This document shows positions 39,898 through 51,057 of a stretch of DNA of 64,000 nt, piece by piece (positions within the stretch are counted from its first letter, which is position 1; the number at the start of each line of letters is the position of its first letter). The DNA comes from Methylophaga muralis (GTDB lineage: Bacteria; Pseudomonadota; Gammaproteobacteria; Nitrosococcales; Methylophagaceae), in assembly GCF_001720165.1 (NCBI RefSeq), contig NZ_MCRI01000001.1, positions 186,001 through 250,000 on the forward strand, written 5' to 3'. Below the pieces are notes generated by a model, which did not search any database, was not told where the DNA came from, and saw only the letters and a list, made by a program, of their open reading frames with translations. Made by a program: the position numbers and the translations under genes.

Positions 39898-40761
39898 TTA
39901 AACGCCAATTTGTTTGATCAGCCGTTTTAGTTCATCAACATTGGCATAATCAAAAACCAGCTTACCTTTACCATTGGCGCGATGTTTAATACTGAAACCA
40001 TTGCCGAGCTTTTCCATAATACGCTGTTCGATTTGCTCGATTTCTTCGACTGAAGGTTGAGGCACTTCGGGCTTATCTGTAGCTGAAGGTTTTAATAGAC
40101 GACGAACGAGTTGTTCTGTTTCACGAACCGACAGACCTTTTTCAACAATCTGCAATGCTGCTTCAGACTGGCTTTCACCTTCTAAAGCCAATAAAGTTCG
40201 CGCATGACCCATTTCCAGATCGCAGTTTTCCAGCAACTTTTTCACATCATCATTCAGATTTCGCAAACGTAGTAAATTGGTGATGGTGGCACGAGATTTA
40301 CCGACGGCCTCTGCGGTTTGCTGATGAGTCAATTCAAATTCTTCACGCAGGCGGAACAAGGCATTCGCCTCTTCCATAGGGTTCAGATTTTCGCGTTGAA
40401 TATTCTCAATCAATGCCATCGCAATCGCATTACGATCCGAAACATCTTTGATTAAAACCGGAACACTTTCTAAACCAGCCAGCTTGGATGCTCGCCAGCG
40501 ACGTTCTCCAGCAATGATTTCGTAGTGTCCGCCATCAATCGGTCTAACCACAATGGGTTGGACCAGCCCCTGAGATCGAATAGAGTCGGCAAGTTCTTCA
40601 AGGGACTCCTGCGACATATCCATCCGCGGCTGATATTTACCGGGCTGGATCATGTCCAGAGGGAAATGCTGCAAGCTATCGTTCAGGCTGTTTTCATCCT
40701 GATTGACGTCACCTAACAGTGCATCAAGTCCTCTGCCTAATCCTCTTTTTTTACTTACCAT
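39898..40761 (-). CDS. parB: Chromosome partitioning protein ParB
   Basis: A 287-residue CTP-dependent DNA clamp. It begins KKRGLGRGLDALLGD. The N-terminal nuclease-like domain includes MIQPGKYQPRMDMSQESLEE and the CTP motif IIAGERRWRASKLAGL. The helix-turn-helix (about 135-165) reads LTHQQTAEAVGKSRATITNL, and the C-terminal dimer domain follows. It loads at parS and works with ParA to segregate origins. It lies 18 bases after parA. No convincing parS was found in this window. Confidence 0.97.
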   Translation of the reverse strand: MVSKKRGLGRGLDALLGDVNQDENSLNDSLQHFPLDMIQPGKYQPRMDMSQESLEELADSIRSQGLVQPIVVRPIDGGHYEIIAGERRWRASKLAGLESVPVLIKDVSDRNAIAMALIENIQRENLNPMEEANALFRLREEFELTHQQTAEAVGKSRATITNLLRLRNLNDDVKKLLENCDLEMGHARTLLALEGESQSEAALQIVEKGLSVRETEQLVRRLLKPSATDKPEVPQPSVEEIEQIEQRIMEKLGNGFSIKHRANGKGKLVFDYANVDELKRLIKQIGV

Positions 40762-40779
40762 GCTAGGAATACCTGTCTG

Positions 40780-41562
40780 TTAGCTTGCTGATGTTGCTTT
40801 TTTATCACGACGCATCAATTCACTGGCCAGTGCCATGTAAGCAATTGAGCCTCGCGAAGTCCTGTCATAATTTAACACAGGCAGGCCATGGCTGGGCGCT
40901 TCCGCTAAGCGAACATTTCGTGGAATTATCGAATGGAAGACTTTGTTTTGAAAATGACTGATCAACTGACGTGAAACCTGATTGGCGAGGTTATTACGCG
41001 CATCAAACATGGTTCGCACCATGCCGGTGACTTCTAAAGCGGGATTGGCACGTTGTTTTACTCTTTCAATAGTACGGAGCAAAGAGGTCAAACCTTCCAA
41101 CGCGTAATACTCACATTGAATAGGTATCAACACACCTTTAGAGGCCACCAGAGCATTGACCGTTAACATGCTCAATGATGGCGGGCAGTCGATCAGAATG
41201 AAGTCGTATTTTTCTTTGCTGGATTCCAGCGCTAATCTGAGACGGTGTTCACGTAGTTTGATGTCCAGCAATTGGACTTCGGCAGCCGTAAGATCGGTGT
41301 TGGTTGGCATCACATCAAACCCCAAACCTTCGGGACGAATGATGGCATCGCTGGCTTTGGCTTCCGCCATAATGACTTCGTAACTGCTGACTTCAATGGC
41401 ATCTTTATCAATGCCGCAGCCGGTGGTTGCATTACCTTGCGGATCCAAATCAATCATCAGCACTTTTTTGCCCGAATCAGCAAGTGAAGCCGCCAGATTT
41501 ACTGTGGTCGTGGTTTTACCGACACCACCTTTCTGATTGGTAACCGCAAATATATTTCCCAC
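40780..41562 (-). CDS. parA: Chromosome partitioning ATPase ParA
   Basis: A 260-residue deviant-Walker ATPase. The signature P-loop is NQKGGVGKTTTTVNLAASLA, Walker A' in VLMIDLDPQGNATTGCG, and Walker B in FILIDCPPSLSMLTVNALVA. It binds DNA in the ATP state and drives movement of ParB complexes. Spacing to rsmG is 5 bases, so mnmG-rsmG-parA-parB form one transcript. Confidence 0.97.
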   Translation of the reverse strand: MGNIFAVTNQKGGVGKTTTTVNLAASLADSGKKVLMIDLDPQGNATTGCGIDKDAIEVSSYEVIMAEAKASDAIIRPEGLGFDVMPTNTDLTAAEVQLLDIKLREHRLRLALESSKEKYDFILIDCPPSLSMLTVNALVASKGVLIPIQCEYYALEGLTSLLRTIERVKQRANPALEVTGMVRTMFDARNNLANQVSRQLISHFQNKVFHSIIPRNVRLAEAPSHGLPVLNYDRTSRGSIAYMALASELMRRDKKATSAS

Positions 41563-41567
41563 TGATA

Positions 41568-42194
41568 CTAATCCTTAATCAGTCTTACCAGATGCCTCTC
41601 AGCCTGATCTCCCGGTACTCTCAGCGCTACAACATCTTGCAGTTTGAAACCGTTTTGAACCGCTGCCAGTTCTTGTTCAGGGTATACGCCTTTCATCAAT
41701 ATCAGGCTGCCCGCATCATCGCAGTGTCTTGCGGCTAAATCAATAATCTCGGCAATGGTAGCAAATGCTCTGGCAGTAACAACTTCTACCTTGGGCAGGC
41801 TTATTTGTTCGACTCGCCCATGTACTACCGTGACATTATTCAATTTCAATTCAGCTTTTACTTGCTGTAAAAAACGTGTCTTTTTGATATTGCTGTCTAG
41901 CAAGGTCACGGCCATTTGCGGAAAACAGATGGCAATGGGAATACCGGGAAGCCCAGCGCCACTGCCAACATCTAACAAGCTTTTACAGTTCAGGTAAGGA
42001 ATGAGCGATAAGCTGTCGAGGATATGCCGTGTCAGCATGCTTTGCGGATCACGTACTGAGGTCAGGTTATAAACCTTGTTCCATTTTTGCAGCAGTGCAA
42101 GATAATCCAGCAATAAGGTTTTTTGTTCGTCAGAAAGTTGTAATTGCAGTTCTGCACAGCCCGCATCGAGCTGTGCTTTTAAATCGAATCCCAT
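41568..42194 (-). CDS. rsmG: 16S rRNA (guanine-527-N7)-methyltransferase
   Basis: A 208-residue SAM-dependent enzyme (former GidB). The SAM-binding motif is SLLDVGSGAGLPGIPIAICF, with TLLDSNIKKTRFLQQVKAEL and VEVVTARAFATIAEIIDLAA. It methylates G527 in the 530 loop of 16S rRNA; its loss gives low-level streptomycin resistance in other species. Its first base overlaps the last base of mnmG. Confidence 0.97.
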   Translation of the reverse strand: MGFDLKAQLDAGCAELQLQLSDEQKTLLLDYLALLQKWNKVYNLTSVRDPQSMLTRHILDSLSLIPYLNCKSLLDVGSGAGLPGIPIAICFPQMAVTLLDSNIKKTRFLQQVKAELKLNNVTVVHGRVEQISLPKVEVVTARAFATIAEIIDLAARHCDDAGSLILMKGVYPEQELAAVQNGFKLQDVVALRVPGDQAERHLVRLIKD

Positions 42195-44077
42195 CAGCTC
42201 GCTTCACTCCAGCCTGAACGTTTCAGATGAACTAACAATAATGAAACGGCAGCAGGGGTTACTCCCGAAATCCGCGCTGCTTGTCCTAAACTTTGTGGTT
42301 TGGCATTTTGCAGCTTTTCCCGAACTTCGTTGGATAAGCCACGTACATTTTTATAATCCAAATCGGCCGGTAGCGTGGTACTTTCATTACGTTGCAGGCG
42401 ATTCACCTCATTTTGCTGGCGATTGATATAGCCAGCGTATTTCACTTGAATCATCACCTGCTCGGCTACGTCATCGGCGACTGATTGCTCTTCGTCCAAC
42501 AATTTCATCAAGCCCTGATAATCCACACTGGGTCGACGTAGTAATTCGATTGCTGTACTGCTTTTTGCCAGAGGTTCACCCAGCACTGAAATAGCGCGCT
42601 GCTGATCGATTTTATCTGCCGATACTCGTGTGGTATTCAAGCGGGTATTTTCCGCCTCTATCGCTTCCAGCTTGGCACTGAATATAGCCCAACGCTCATC
42701 ATCGACAATGCCTAACTGACGACCAATTGGTGTCAGACGTGAATCGGCATTATCTTCACGTAACATCAAGCGATATTCCGCACGGCTGGTGAACATGCGA
42801 TATGGCTCTTTGGTGCCGGAGGTAATCAAGTCATCAATTAATACACCGATATAGGCTTCATCACGACGTGGATACCAGGGTTCCAGCTCACGTGCCTGCA
42901 ATCCGGCATTCAGACCAGCAATCAAACCCTGGGCAGCGGCTTCTTCATAGCCAGTAGTACCATTAATCTGTCCGGCGAAAAACAGGCCCGGCATATGTTT
43001 GGTTTCCAGCCACGGTGTTAAATCACGCGGATCAAAAAAGTCATATTCAATGGCATAGCCCGGACGAGTGATATGGGCATTTTCCAGACCTTTCATTGAT
43101 CGAACAATTTCATATTGCACATCAAACGGCAGGCTAGTGGAAATACCGTTGGGATAGACTTCGTTACAGTCCAATCCTTCAGGCTCAAGAAAGATCTGAT
43201 GTGAATTACGATCAGCAAACCGCACCACTTTGTCTTCAATGGAAGGGCAATAACGTGGACCAATACCTTCGATTTCGCCACTGTACATCGGTGAACGATC
43301 CAGATTATTGCGGATCACTTCATGGGTTTTATCGTTGGTATGGGTGATATAGCAGGAAATCTGTTGCGGGTGATGTTCACGCTTGCCGAGAAATGAAAAT
43401 ACCGGCGTGGGCGTATCACCTGGTTGTTCAGCCAACTGTGAAAAATCGATACTGCTGGTCGCAATACGCGGTGGGGTGCCGGTTTTTAATCGATCAACAC
43501 GGAACGGTAATGCTCTAAGACGTTCTGCCAAGGCAACAGAAGCAGGGTCGCCAGCACGACCACCTTGGTGACGCTGTAAACCAATATGAATTACCCCGCC
43601 AAGGAAAGTGCCGACGGTAAGTACAACCGTTTTGGCACCAAATCGTAAACCTGATTGCGTAACCACACCGGCAACACGATTATTTTCAACAATCAGATCG
43701 TCTACGGCTTGTTGGAATAAATAAAGATTTGGTTGGGATTCAAGTACGGCACGGATAGCTGCTCTATAACGAATACGATCAGCCTGAGCACGAGTCGCTC
43801 TAACCGCTGGGCCTTTGCTGGCATTAAGAATTCTGAATTGGATACCGGCACGATCGGCTGCTTTTGCCATGATGCCGCCAAGGGCATCAATCTCTTTAAC
43901 CAGATGGCCTTTACCGATACCACCAATTGCCGGGTTACAGCTCATTTGACCGAGGGTTTCGATGTTTTGTGTGAGCAATAGCGTTTTTACACCCTGACGA
44001 GCCGCTGCTAATGCAGCTTCGGTACCGGCATGGCCGCCGCCAACGACTATAACGTCATATTGATCCTGATACTGCAT
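42194..44077 (-). CDS. mnmG: tRNA uridine-34 carboxymethylaminomethyl enzyme, FAD subunit
   Basis: A 627-residue protein (former GidA) that works with MnmE to modify the wobble uridine. The N-terminal FAD motif is [20 protein letters not shown], then [20 protein letters not shown] with the catalytic-type Cys. The conserved middle [20 protein letters not shown] and C-terminal helical tRNA/MnmE-binding part are complete. In many Gammaproteobacteria it lies next to oriC, but the gap upstream of it here is short and holds no DnaA-box cluster. Confidence 0.98.
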   Translation of the reverse strand: MQYQDQYDVIVVGGGHAGTEAALAAARQGVKTLLLTQNIETLGQMSCNPAIGGIGKGHLVKEIDALGGIMAKAADRAGIQFRILNASKGPAVRATRAQADRIRYRAAIRAVLESQPNLYLFQQAVDDLIVENNRVAGVVTQSGLRFGAKTVVLTVGTFLGGVIHIGLQRHQGGRAGDPASVALAERLRALPFRVDRLKTGTPPRIATSSIDFSQLAEQPGDTPTPVFSFLGKREHHPQQISCYITHTNDKTHEVIRNNLDRSPMYSGEIEGIGPRYCPSIEDKVVRFADRNSHQIFLEPEGLDCNEVYPNGISTSLPFDVQYEIVRSMKGLENAHITRPGYAIEYDFFDPRDLTPWLETKHMPGLFFAGQINGTTGYEEAAAQGLIAGLNAGLQARELEPWYPRRDEAYIGVLIDDLITSGTKEPYRMFTSRAEYRLMLREDNADSRLTPIGRQLGIVDDERWAIFSAKLEAIEAENTRLNTTRVSADKIDQQRAISVLGEPLAKSSTAIELLRRPSVDYQGLMKLLDEEQSVADDVAEQVMIQVKYAGYINRQQNEVNRLQRNESTTLPADLDYKNVRGLSNEVREKLQNAKPQSLGQAARISGVTPAAVSLLLVHLKRSGWSEAS

Positions 44078-44231
44078 AACTCACCCACGACAAAACATAT
44101 AAAAAGACTGAGGATTTTAACATGGCAGTCATAATCTTTGCCTAATATTTCAATCATTTATGGTCAGATTTCGCTAAAAACCCGTGCAATCTGGCTATGC
44201 ATTTTTAACAAACTCACTGGACAGTGTAACG

Positions 44232-44591
44232 ATGATTGAAAAAAACACCGGCATCAAACGCTTAATGTTTGCTTTGGTTTATTCATTACAGGGACTGTAT
44301 GCCGGAATTCGCTATGAATCAGCATTCCGCCAGGAATTTATTCTGCTGTTATTACTGGGCGTAGTCAGCTTTTTCCTTGATGTCACACCAGCTGAAAGGT
44401 TGTTGATGATAGCCTCTCTGGTCGCTGTGTTAATTGTTGAAGCACTTAACTCGGCCATTGAGTGTGTGGTCGATAGAGTGAGCACCGATGTTCACAAACT
44501 GTCTGGCCGAGCCAAGGATTATGGATCGCTTGCGGTGTTATTAACCTTATTACTCAGTGCCGCTACCTGGTTGATGATTTTGTTGGATTAG
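44232..44591 (+). CDS. dgkA: Diacylglycerol kinase
   Basis: A 119-residue inner-membrane enzyme of three membrane helices that recycles diacylglycerol from envelope-glucan synthesis to phosphatidate. The start at 44232 is chosen because the family begins near [20 protein letters not shown]; in-frame sequence upstream to 44184 does not fit. The active-site motif is [20 protein letters not shown]. Its last 29 bases overlap the end of lgt, which is read the other way. Confidence 0.94.
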   Translation: MIEKNTGIKRLMFALVYSLQGLYAGIRYESAFRQEFILLLLLGVVSFFLDVTPAERLLMIASLVAVLIVEALNSAIECVVDRVSTDVHKLSGRAKDYGSLAVLLTLLLSAATWLMILLD

Positions 44592-45357
44592 CGCTTTGGT
44601 AGGCCCAGAAGATCATAGCTGCACCTGCAATAATCATCGGGACGCAGAGTAGCTGCCCCATTGTGAACCAATCAAACGCCAGATAGCCGTATTGCGGATC
44701 GGGCACCCGGAAAAACTCTGCTACAAAACGGAAACAGCCGTAGCCTAATAAAAACAGACCTGATACTGCTGCACGGGGACGCGTTTTTGCCGAGAACCAC
44801 CAAAGAATAATAAACAGTAACAGGCCTTCCAGCATGGCCTGATAAAGCTGTGAAGGATGACGTGCTAACGGTCCTCCGGTAGGAAATACCATTGCCCACG
44901 GCACATCTGATGCTCGGCCCCATAATTCGCCATTAATAAAATTACCTATCCGGCCAAAAAACAAACCCAAGGGCACTAAAGGTGCAGCAAAATCACTGAT
45001 TTCGAAAAAGGATTTACCCGACTTGCGACCAAATAGCCAAATTGCAACAAGTACACCAATTAAACCACCATGGAACGACATGCCTCCCTGCCAGACTTTG
45101 AATAAATTCAGTGGGTTATCCAGTACATTCGGTAAATCATAAAATAAAGCATAGCCAATCCTGCCTCCCAAAATGACACCAATCGCACCATAGAAAAGCA
45201 GATCTTCTACCTGGGATTTTTCCCATCCTCGATCATTGGCTCTCCATCTACCCAGCATCCAGGCTGCAACAAAGCCAAACAGATACATCAAGCCATACCA
45301 ATGTATCGCTAGTGGACCAAGCTCAAGGGCAACTGGATTAATTTGTGGATAATTCAT
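44563..45357 (-). CDS. lgt: Prolipoprotein diacylglyceryl transferase
   Basis: A 264-residue inner-membrane enzyme that adds diacylglycerol from phosphatidylglycerol to the lipobox Cys. It has seven membrane segments and the signature [20 protein letters not shown], preceded by [16 protein letters not shown] with the essential His. The 3' ends of lgt and dgkA overlap by 29 bases on opposite strands. Downstream lipoprotein targets in this window include the PstS-like protein. Confidence 0.97.
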   Translation of the reverse strand: MNYPQINPVALELGPLAIHWYGLMYLFGFVAAWMLGRWRANDRGWEKSQVEDLLFYGAIGVILGGRIGYALFYDLPNVLDNPLNLFKVWQGGMSFHGGLIGVLVAIWLFGRKSGKSFFEISDFAAPLVPLGLFFGRIGNFINGELWGRASDVPWAMVFPTGGPLARHPSQLYQAMLEGLLLFIILWWFSAKTRPRAAVSGLFLLGYGCFRFVAEFFRVPDPQYGYLAFDWFTMGQLLCVPMIIAGAAMIFWAYQSANPTKSSTR

Positions 45358-45425
45358 TTGTCGTTCTCATCTTCGTAGGTGCAGGCATCATAACAAGCCA
45401 GCTATTAATCTTCATTAACAGAATT

Positions 45426-45442
45426 TGCACCATTTTTGAGCA
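45426..45442. promoter_or_regulatory. NtrC-type site upstream of torF-glnK-amtB
   Basis: TGCACCATTTTTGAGCA fits the NtrC dyad TGCACC-N5-GGTGCA at 10 of 12 fixed positions. Its centre is about 106 bases upstream of the sigma-54 promoter's -24 element, a usual enhancer distance. Confidence 0.6.
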
Positions 45443-45538
45443 AAGCAATTTCATCATCGCACCAAAATAACTCTTTTGATAGCAGCGCAATGTCTGCAAA
45501 TTAACCTAAGCATATGTATTTTAATTGTTTTTTAAAAC

Positions 45539-45553
45539 TGGCATGTAAACTGC
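45539..45553 (+). promoter_or_regulatory. Sigma-54 promoter of torF-glnK-amtB
   Basis: TGGCATGTAAACTGC has the invariant GG and GC with exactly ten bases between, as required at -24/-12. The TGGCA block is exact. It is 93 bases before the torF ATG. A nitrogen-starvation transcript for glnK-amtB is the expected outcome. Confidence 0.75.
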
Positions 45554-45645
45554 GTTAGTTGTGGCAGTCTGAATACACGATGTTGTAAAAAATCAACGCA
45601 TCGGATTCAACAAGACTACAAAACAATTCAAACGAGGAGATTTAA

Positions 45646-46374
45646 ATGAAATTCAAAACGCTCTCAGCAATGTGTCTTGCTGCAACTACAGTTTTAGCTA
45701 CTTCATCAGCAATGGCATGGGAAAGCGAAGACGGCGCGCATTCTACCAGTGCAAATATCGGTCTGTTTAGTGATTACATCTTTAGAGGTATTTCTTTCAC
45801 TGATGATAAACCTGCTATTCAAGGTGGATTTGATTACGCGCACACATCAGGTTTTTATGCCGGCACCTGGGCTTCGAATCTCTCTATCGATGAAGAAACC
45901 AACATTGAAATCGACATCTATGCTGGCTTTGCCAATGAGTTTGGTGAAAGTGGTATCGGCTATGACGTAGGTGCTCTTCGTTATATGTATCCAGGTTCAC
46001 GTGGCTCAGACAGCTTAGACTATAACGAATATTATGCTGGTCTTTCTTATAGCTATTTCAGTGCTACTGTTTTCTATACAAACGACTGGGGTAATACTGG
46101 TGAAGATGAAATTTATTATAAACTTGGATTTGATTATGATCTTCCGTACGGTTTAGCGCTATCAGCACATTATGGCTATACCGACTCTGATCGTAATACT
46201 GGTACCGATTTAGATGATAGTTACACTGATTACAGCATTGGTTTGACTAAAAGCTTTGTCGGTTTGGATTGGTCTGTTGCTTACGTAGGAACTGACAGCG
46301 ATGGTAAAGACTTTGCTGCAAGTAGAAGCAATGCAGATGATCGTTTCGTAGTAAGTGTCAGCTCGTCATTCTAA
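45646..46374 (+). CDS. TorF-family putative outer-membrane porin
   Basis: A 242-residue beta-barrel of the TorF (Gcw_chp, TIGR02001) family. The signal peptide ends at ATSSAMAW. Typical repeated strands are SANIGLFSDYIFRGISFTDD and QGGFDYAHTSGFYAGTWASN, and the barrel closes with RFVVSVSSSF. GAGGAG precedes the ATG. Members are often linked to glnK and amtB and may admit ammonium or small nitrogen compounds. That role is inference from linkage; here the sigma-54 promoter makes it part of the nitrogen regulon. A terminator separates it partly from glnK. Confidence 0.88.
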   Translation: MKFKTLSAMCLAATTVLATSSAMAWESEDGAHSTSANIGLFSDYIFRGISFTDDKPAIQGGFDYAHTSGFYAGTWASNLSIDEETNIEIDIYAGFANEFGESGIGYDVGALRYMYPGSRGSDSLDYNEYYAGLSYSYFSATVFYTNDWGNTGEDEIYYKLGFDYDLPYGLALSAHYGYTDSDRNTGTDLDDSYTDYSIGLTKSFVGLDWSVAYVGTDSDGKDFAASRSNADDRFVVSVSSSF

Positions 46375-46386
46375 ACAGCTCAAGCA

Positions 46387-46416
46387 GAAGGCCCTGATAA
46401 TCAGGGCCTTCTTTTC
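46387..46416 (+). terminator. Terminator or attenuator between torF and glnK
   Basis: AGAAGGCCCTGA / TCAGGGCCTTCT arms with a four-base loop and a TTTTCT tail lie between torF and glnK. Since no second promoter is clear before glnK, partial read-through could set torF well above glnK-amtB. Confidence 0.85.
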
Positions 46417-46419
46417 TAA

Positions 46420-46773
<354 letters not shown>

Positions 46774-46791
46774 GCTTAGGGAGTATAGATA

Positions 46792-48063
46792 ATGGAAAAT
46801 GAAATCTTCCAACTCCAGTACGCCATGGACACCTTTTACTTTTTAGTATGTGGTGCTTTGGTTATGTGGATGGCGGCCGGCTTCTCAATGCTTGAAGCAG
46901 GTCTGGTTCGTGCTAAAAATACCACTGAAATTCTGACCAAAAACGTAATGCTGTTTGCTATTGCCTGTACCTCTTATCTGGTTGTAGGTTATGACATCAT
47001 GTACGGCGGCGGTTTATTCCTTGCTGGCATTGACGGTGGTGAAACACTGGTAGCTGATGCATTGGCATTATCTGCTGAAGAAGGCTTTGAAGGCGGCGCA
47101 GTTTACTCTTCTGCATCAGACTTCTTCTTCCAAGTTGTGTTTGTTGCTACAGCAATGTCTATCGTTTCAGGTGCTGTTGCTGAACGTATGAAATTGTGGG
47201 CTTTTGCTGCATTTGCCGTTGTAATGACAGCGTTCATCTACCCAATGGAAGGTTCTTGGACTTGGGGTGGTGCTGATGTATTTGGCATGTACAACCTGGG
47301 TGACCTTGGCTTCCTGGATTTTGCTGGTTCCGGTATTGTTCACATGGCGGGTGCTGCTGCAGCATTAGCTGGTGTTATCTTGCTGGGTGCTCGTAAAGGT
47401 AAATATGGTCCTAACGGTGAAGTTCGCCCGATCCCTGGTGCAAACCTGCCTTTAGCCACTTTAGGTACCTTCATCCTGTGGATGGGTTGGTTCGGCTTCA
47501 ACGGCGGTTCTGTTCTGAAATTAGGCGATATGGCTAGTGCCAACGCAGTGGCAATGGTATTCCTGAATACAAATGCTGCAGCGGCTGGTGGTGTACTTGC
47601 TGCTCTGGTTGTTGCCAAATTGTTATTCGGTAAAGCTGACTTAACCATGATTCTGAATGGTGCTCTGGCTGGTCTGGTTGCAATCACTGCTGGCCCTGAC
47701 ACGCCGACTCCATTGATGGCAACCATCATTGGTGCTGTGGGTGGTGCAATTGTAGTGTTCTCAATCGTCTTTATGGATAAAGTGAAAATTGATGACCCTG
47801 TCGGTGCAATTTCTGTGCATGGTGTGGTTGGTCTGTGGGGTCTGCTTGCAGTGCCACTGACAAACGCTGATGCCAGTTTCTCTGCACAAATCATCGGTGC
47901 CGTAACCATCTTTGTTTGGGTATTTGTTTCCAGCTTCATTATCTGGGCAGTACTGAAAATGATTATGGGTCTGCGTGTGACCGAAGAAGAAGAATACGAA
48001 GGTGTGGATTTGGTGGAATGTGGTATGGAAGCATACCCAGAGTTCACTAATAATTCTAACTAA
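46792..48063 (+). CDS. amtB: Ammonium transporter AmtB
   Basis: A 423-residue membrane channel with about eleven helices. Conserved pore elements include GFSMLEAGLVRAKNTTEILT, the first pore His in GIVHMAGAAAALAGVILLG and the second in AISVHGVVGLWGLLAVPL. It starts near the first helix without a clear cleavable signal peptide. It takes up ammonium and is gated by GlnK. The acidic C-terminal tail (about 400-423) is the GlnK-contact region in the family. Confidence 0.97.
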   Translation: MENEIFQLQYAMDTFYFLVCGALVMWMAAGFSMLEAGLVRAKNTTEILTKNVMLFAIACTSYLVVGYDIMYGGGLFLAGIDGGETLVADALALSAEEGFEGGAVYSSASDFFFQVVFVATAMSIVSGAVAERMKLWAFAAFAVVMTAFIYPMEGSWTWGGADVFGMYNLGDLGFLDFAGSGIVHMAGAAAALAGVILLGARKGKYGPNGEVRPIPGANLPLATLGTFILWMGWFGFNGGSVLKLGDMASANAVAMVFLNTNAAAAGGVLAALVVAKLLFGKADLTMILNGALAGLVAITAGPDTPTPLMATIIGAVGGAIVVFSIVFMDKVKIDDPVGAISVHGVVGLWGLLAVPLTNADASFSAQIIGAVTIFVWVFVSSFIIWAVLKMIMGLRVTEEEEYEGVDLVECGMEAYPEFTNNSN

Positions 48064-48080
48064 GTCATTCTCGACACAAC

Positions 48081-48112
48081 AAAAAAGGGCAGGTTTATCC
48101 TGCCCTTTTTTA
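48081..48112. terminator. Bidirectional terminator between amtB and hemE
   Basis: AAAAAAGGGCAGG / CCTGCCCTTTTTT arms around a four-base loop, with A and T runs on both sides, serve two converging genes. Confidence 0.95.
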
Positions 48113-48164
48113 TATCTGAAATTTACCAAGCCCAAAGGCTTGTTACAGCTTTAATAGATAACCA

Positions 48165-49229
48165 TTACTGATGATATTGAACACTTTCTGCATGTACCGC
48201 ATCCACTAACGCTGCAACGTGTTCCGGATTAATCGTCGGATGAATACCATGGCCCAAATTAAACACATGGCCACTGCCATGACCATAGGCTTTGAGAATT
48301 TCTTTTACTTCTGTTTTTATTCTTTCCGGCTGAGCATACAAAACACAAGGGTCCATATTGCCCTGTAAGGCCACTTTATCACCGACTTGGTAACGCGCCA
48401 GCGAGATATCCGTGGTCCAATCCAACCCTAAGGCATCTGCCCCCACTTCGGCCATATGGCTTAACCATTGGCCGCCACCTTTGGTGAACATGGTTACCGG
48501 CACGCGTCTTCCTTCATTTTCTTTGGTTAAGCCACTGATAATTTGCTGCATGTAGGCTAATGAAAATTCTTTGTAATTCGGTCCACTTAAGGCCCCACCC
48601 CAGGTATCGAATAACATTAAAGCCTGTGCCCCAGCAGCAATTTGAGCATTTAAGTAAGCAGTTACTGACTCGGCAAGTACCGATAACAAACTATGCATCA
48701 CTTTTGGCTCATCAAACATCATGGCTTTGATTTTGGCGAAATCCTTGCTCGAACCACCTTCAACCATATAACAAGCCAATGTCCACGGACTGCCACTAAA
48801 ACCGATTAACGGTACCTTGCCATCAATTTCTCTGCGGGTCAGACGGATCGCATCCATTACATATCCCAGGCTATCTTCCATATCCGGAACGCTGAGATTA
48901 GCTACATCGGCTGCGCTGCGTACGGTTTTATGAAATCTTGGTCCTTCTCCGGCGACAAAATGCAGGCCAAGCCCCATTGCATCAGGAATGGTCAAAATAT
49001 CGGAAAAAATAATCGAGGCATCCAGATCGTAACGTCGAAGCGGCTGCAAAGTGACTTCACAGGCCAGCTCTGGCGTAGTACACAAAGTCATAAAGTCACC
49101 AGCCTTTTCACGCACCTGACGGTACTCGGGCAAATACCTACCAGCCTGACGCATAATCCAAACCGGGGTTTTATCGACAGGTTGCTTTAATAAAGCACGC
49201 AGATAACGATCATTTTTTAATTCGGACAC
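48165..49229 (-). CDS. hemE: Uroporphyrinogen decarboxylase
   Basis: Cytoplasmic haem-pathway enzyme that turns uroporphyrinogen III into coproporphyrinogen III. A GTG start at 49229 is preferred: it gives 354 residues, the length of E. coli HemE, begins [20 protein letters not shown] like the family, and follows AAAGGTG. An in-frame ATG at 49289 would add a non-family tail of 20 residues. Signature segments are [20 protein letters not shown] and [20 protein letters not shown], with the active-site Asp in [17 protein letters not shown]. The gene faces amtB through a shared terminator. Confidence 0.97.
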   Translation of the reverse strand: MSELKNDRYLRALLKQPVDKTPVWIMRQAGRYLPEYRQVREKAGDFMTLCTTPELACEVTLQPLRRYDLDASIIFSDILTIPDAMGLGLHFVAGEGPRFHKTVRSAADVANLSVPDMEDSLGYVMDAIRLTRREIDGKVPLIGFSGSPWTLACYMVEGGSSKDFAKIKAMMFDEPKVMHSLLSVLAESVTAYLNAQIAAGAQALMLFDTWGGALSGPNYKEFSLAYMQQIISGLTKENEGRRVPVTMFTKGGGQWLSHMAEVGADALGLDWTTDISLARYQVGDKVALQGNMDPCVLYAQPERIKTEVKEILKAYGHGSGHVFNLGHGIHPTINPEHVAALVDAVHAESVQYHQ

Positions 49230-49290
49230 CGGAGCACCTTTTTTGTTGATGGCAATTACTAGGGTTTGTTGATCTTTCATATCCACCACT

Positions 49291-49590
49291 GCTGGCGGCT
49301 ATTTTTGTGTCCGACAAGGCGGAAAGCACGCAGTGTAGCCACCCTACATAAGTGATTGACAACGCAGGCGGCCGCAAAAATAGCCCCAGCCCTTCGGGTT
49401 GTGACTGAAAAAGCGTCACTCTGCGTTGCTCGTCGCTTATTTAGAATAACTAAAAGGCGCTCCTCGTGCCTTGATTGACGCTTTTTCAGCTCACAACAGA
49501 GGCGGATATGAAAGATAAACAAGCCCTAACTCAGAAACAAAATCGCACTGAGAGATCAGACTCAAGCGAGTATGACCAACTCAGTGCGAT
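49291..49590. repeat. Three consecutive hairpin-forming repeats between hemE and gltD
   Basis: The gap of nearly 400 bases holds no credible gene. It contains a first palindrome (49291-49390; perfect GGCTATTTTTG / CAAAAATAGCC inside GCTGG / CCAGC ends), a second (49398-49497; GTTGTGACTGAAAAAGCGTCA pairs with TGACGCTTTTTCAGCTCACAAC except for one bulged base) and a third (49542-49590; ATCGCACTGAG / CTCAGTGCGAT). On the minus strand the third stem runs into TTTTGTTT and can end gltBD transcription. The first two look like mobile palindromic repeats. Confidence 0.75.
49542..49590 (-). terminator. Putative terminator of gltBD
   Basis: Perfect 11-base arms with a long loop, followed on the minus strand by TTTTGTTTCT, lie 37 bases after the gltD stop codon. 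The 27-base loop is longer than usual. Confidence 0.55.
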
Positions 49591-49626
49591 AAGATTGCCA
49601 CTATTTTTCAGATAAAAACTGGAGTT

Positions 49627-51045
<1,419 letters not shown>

Positions 51046-51057
51046 TTACCAGTTGTA

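Noticed and set aside
40963-40978. parS-like sequence CAACTGACGTGAAACC inside parA
   Set aside because: Only the right half fits the consensus TGTTTCACGTGAAACA (10 of 16 overall), below what functional parS sites show. TGTTTCACGAACCGAC inside parB is likewise only a half match.
44078-44231. Possible oriC upstream of mnmG
   Set aside because: The gap is about 150 bases and shows no DnaA-box cluster or AT-rich repeats of an origin.
45458-45475. Second NtrC-like site CGCACCAAAATAACTCT
   Set aside because: Only the first half fits; the second half has no dyad match.
47340-48047. 235-codon minus-strand frame opposite amtB
   Set aside because: It is a shadow frame caused by the codon pattern of the membrane protein; its translation is low-complexity Ala/Thr/Pro with no recognisable domain.
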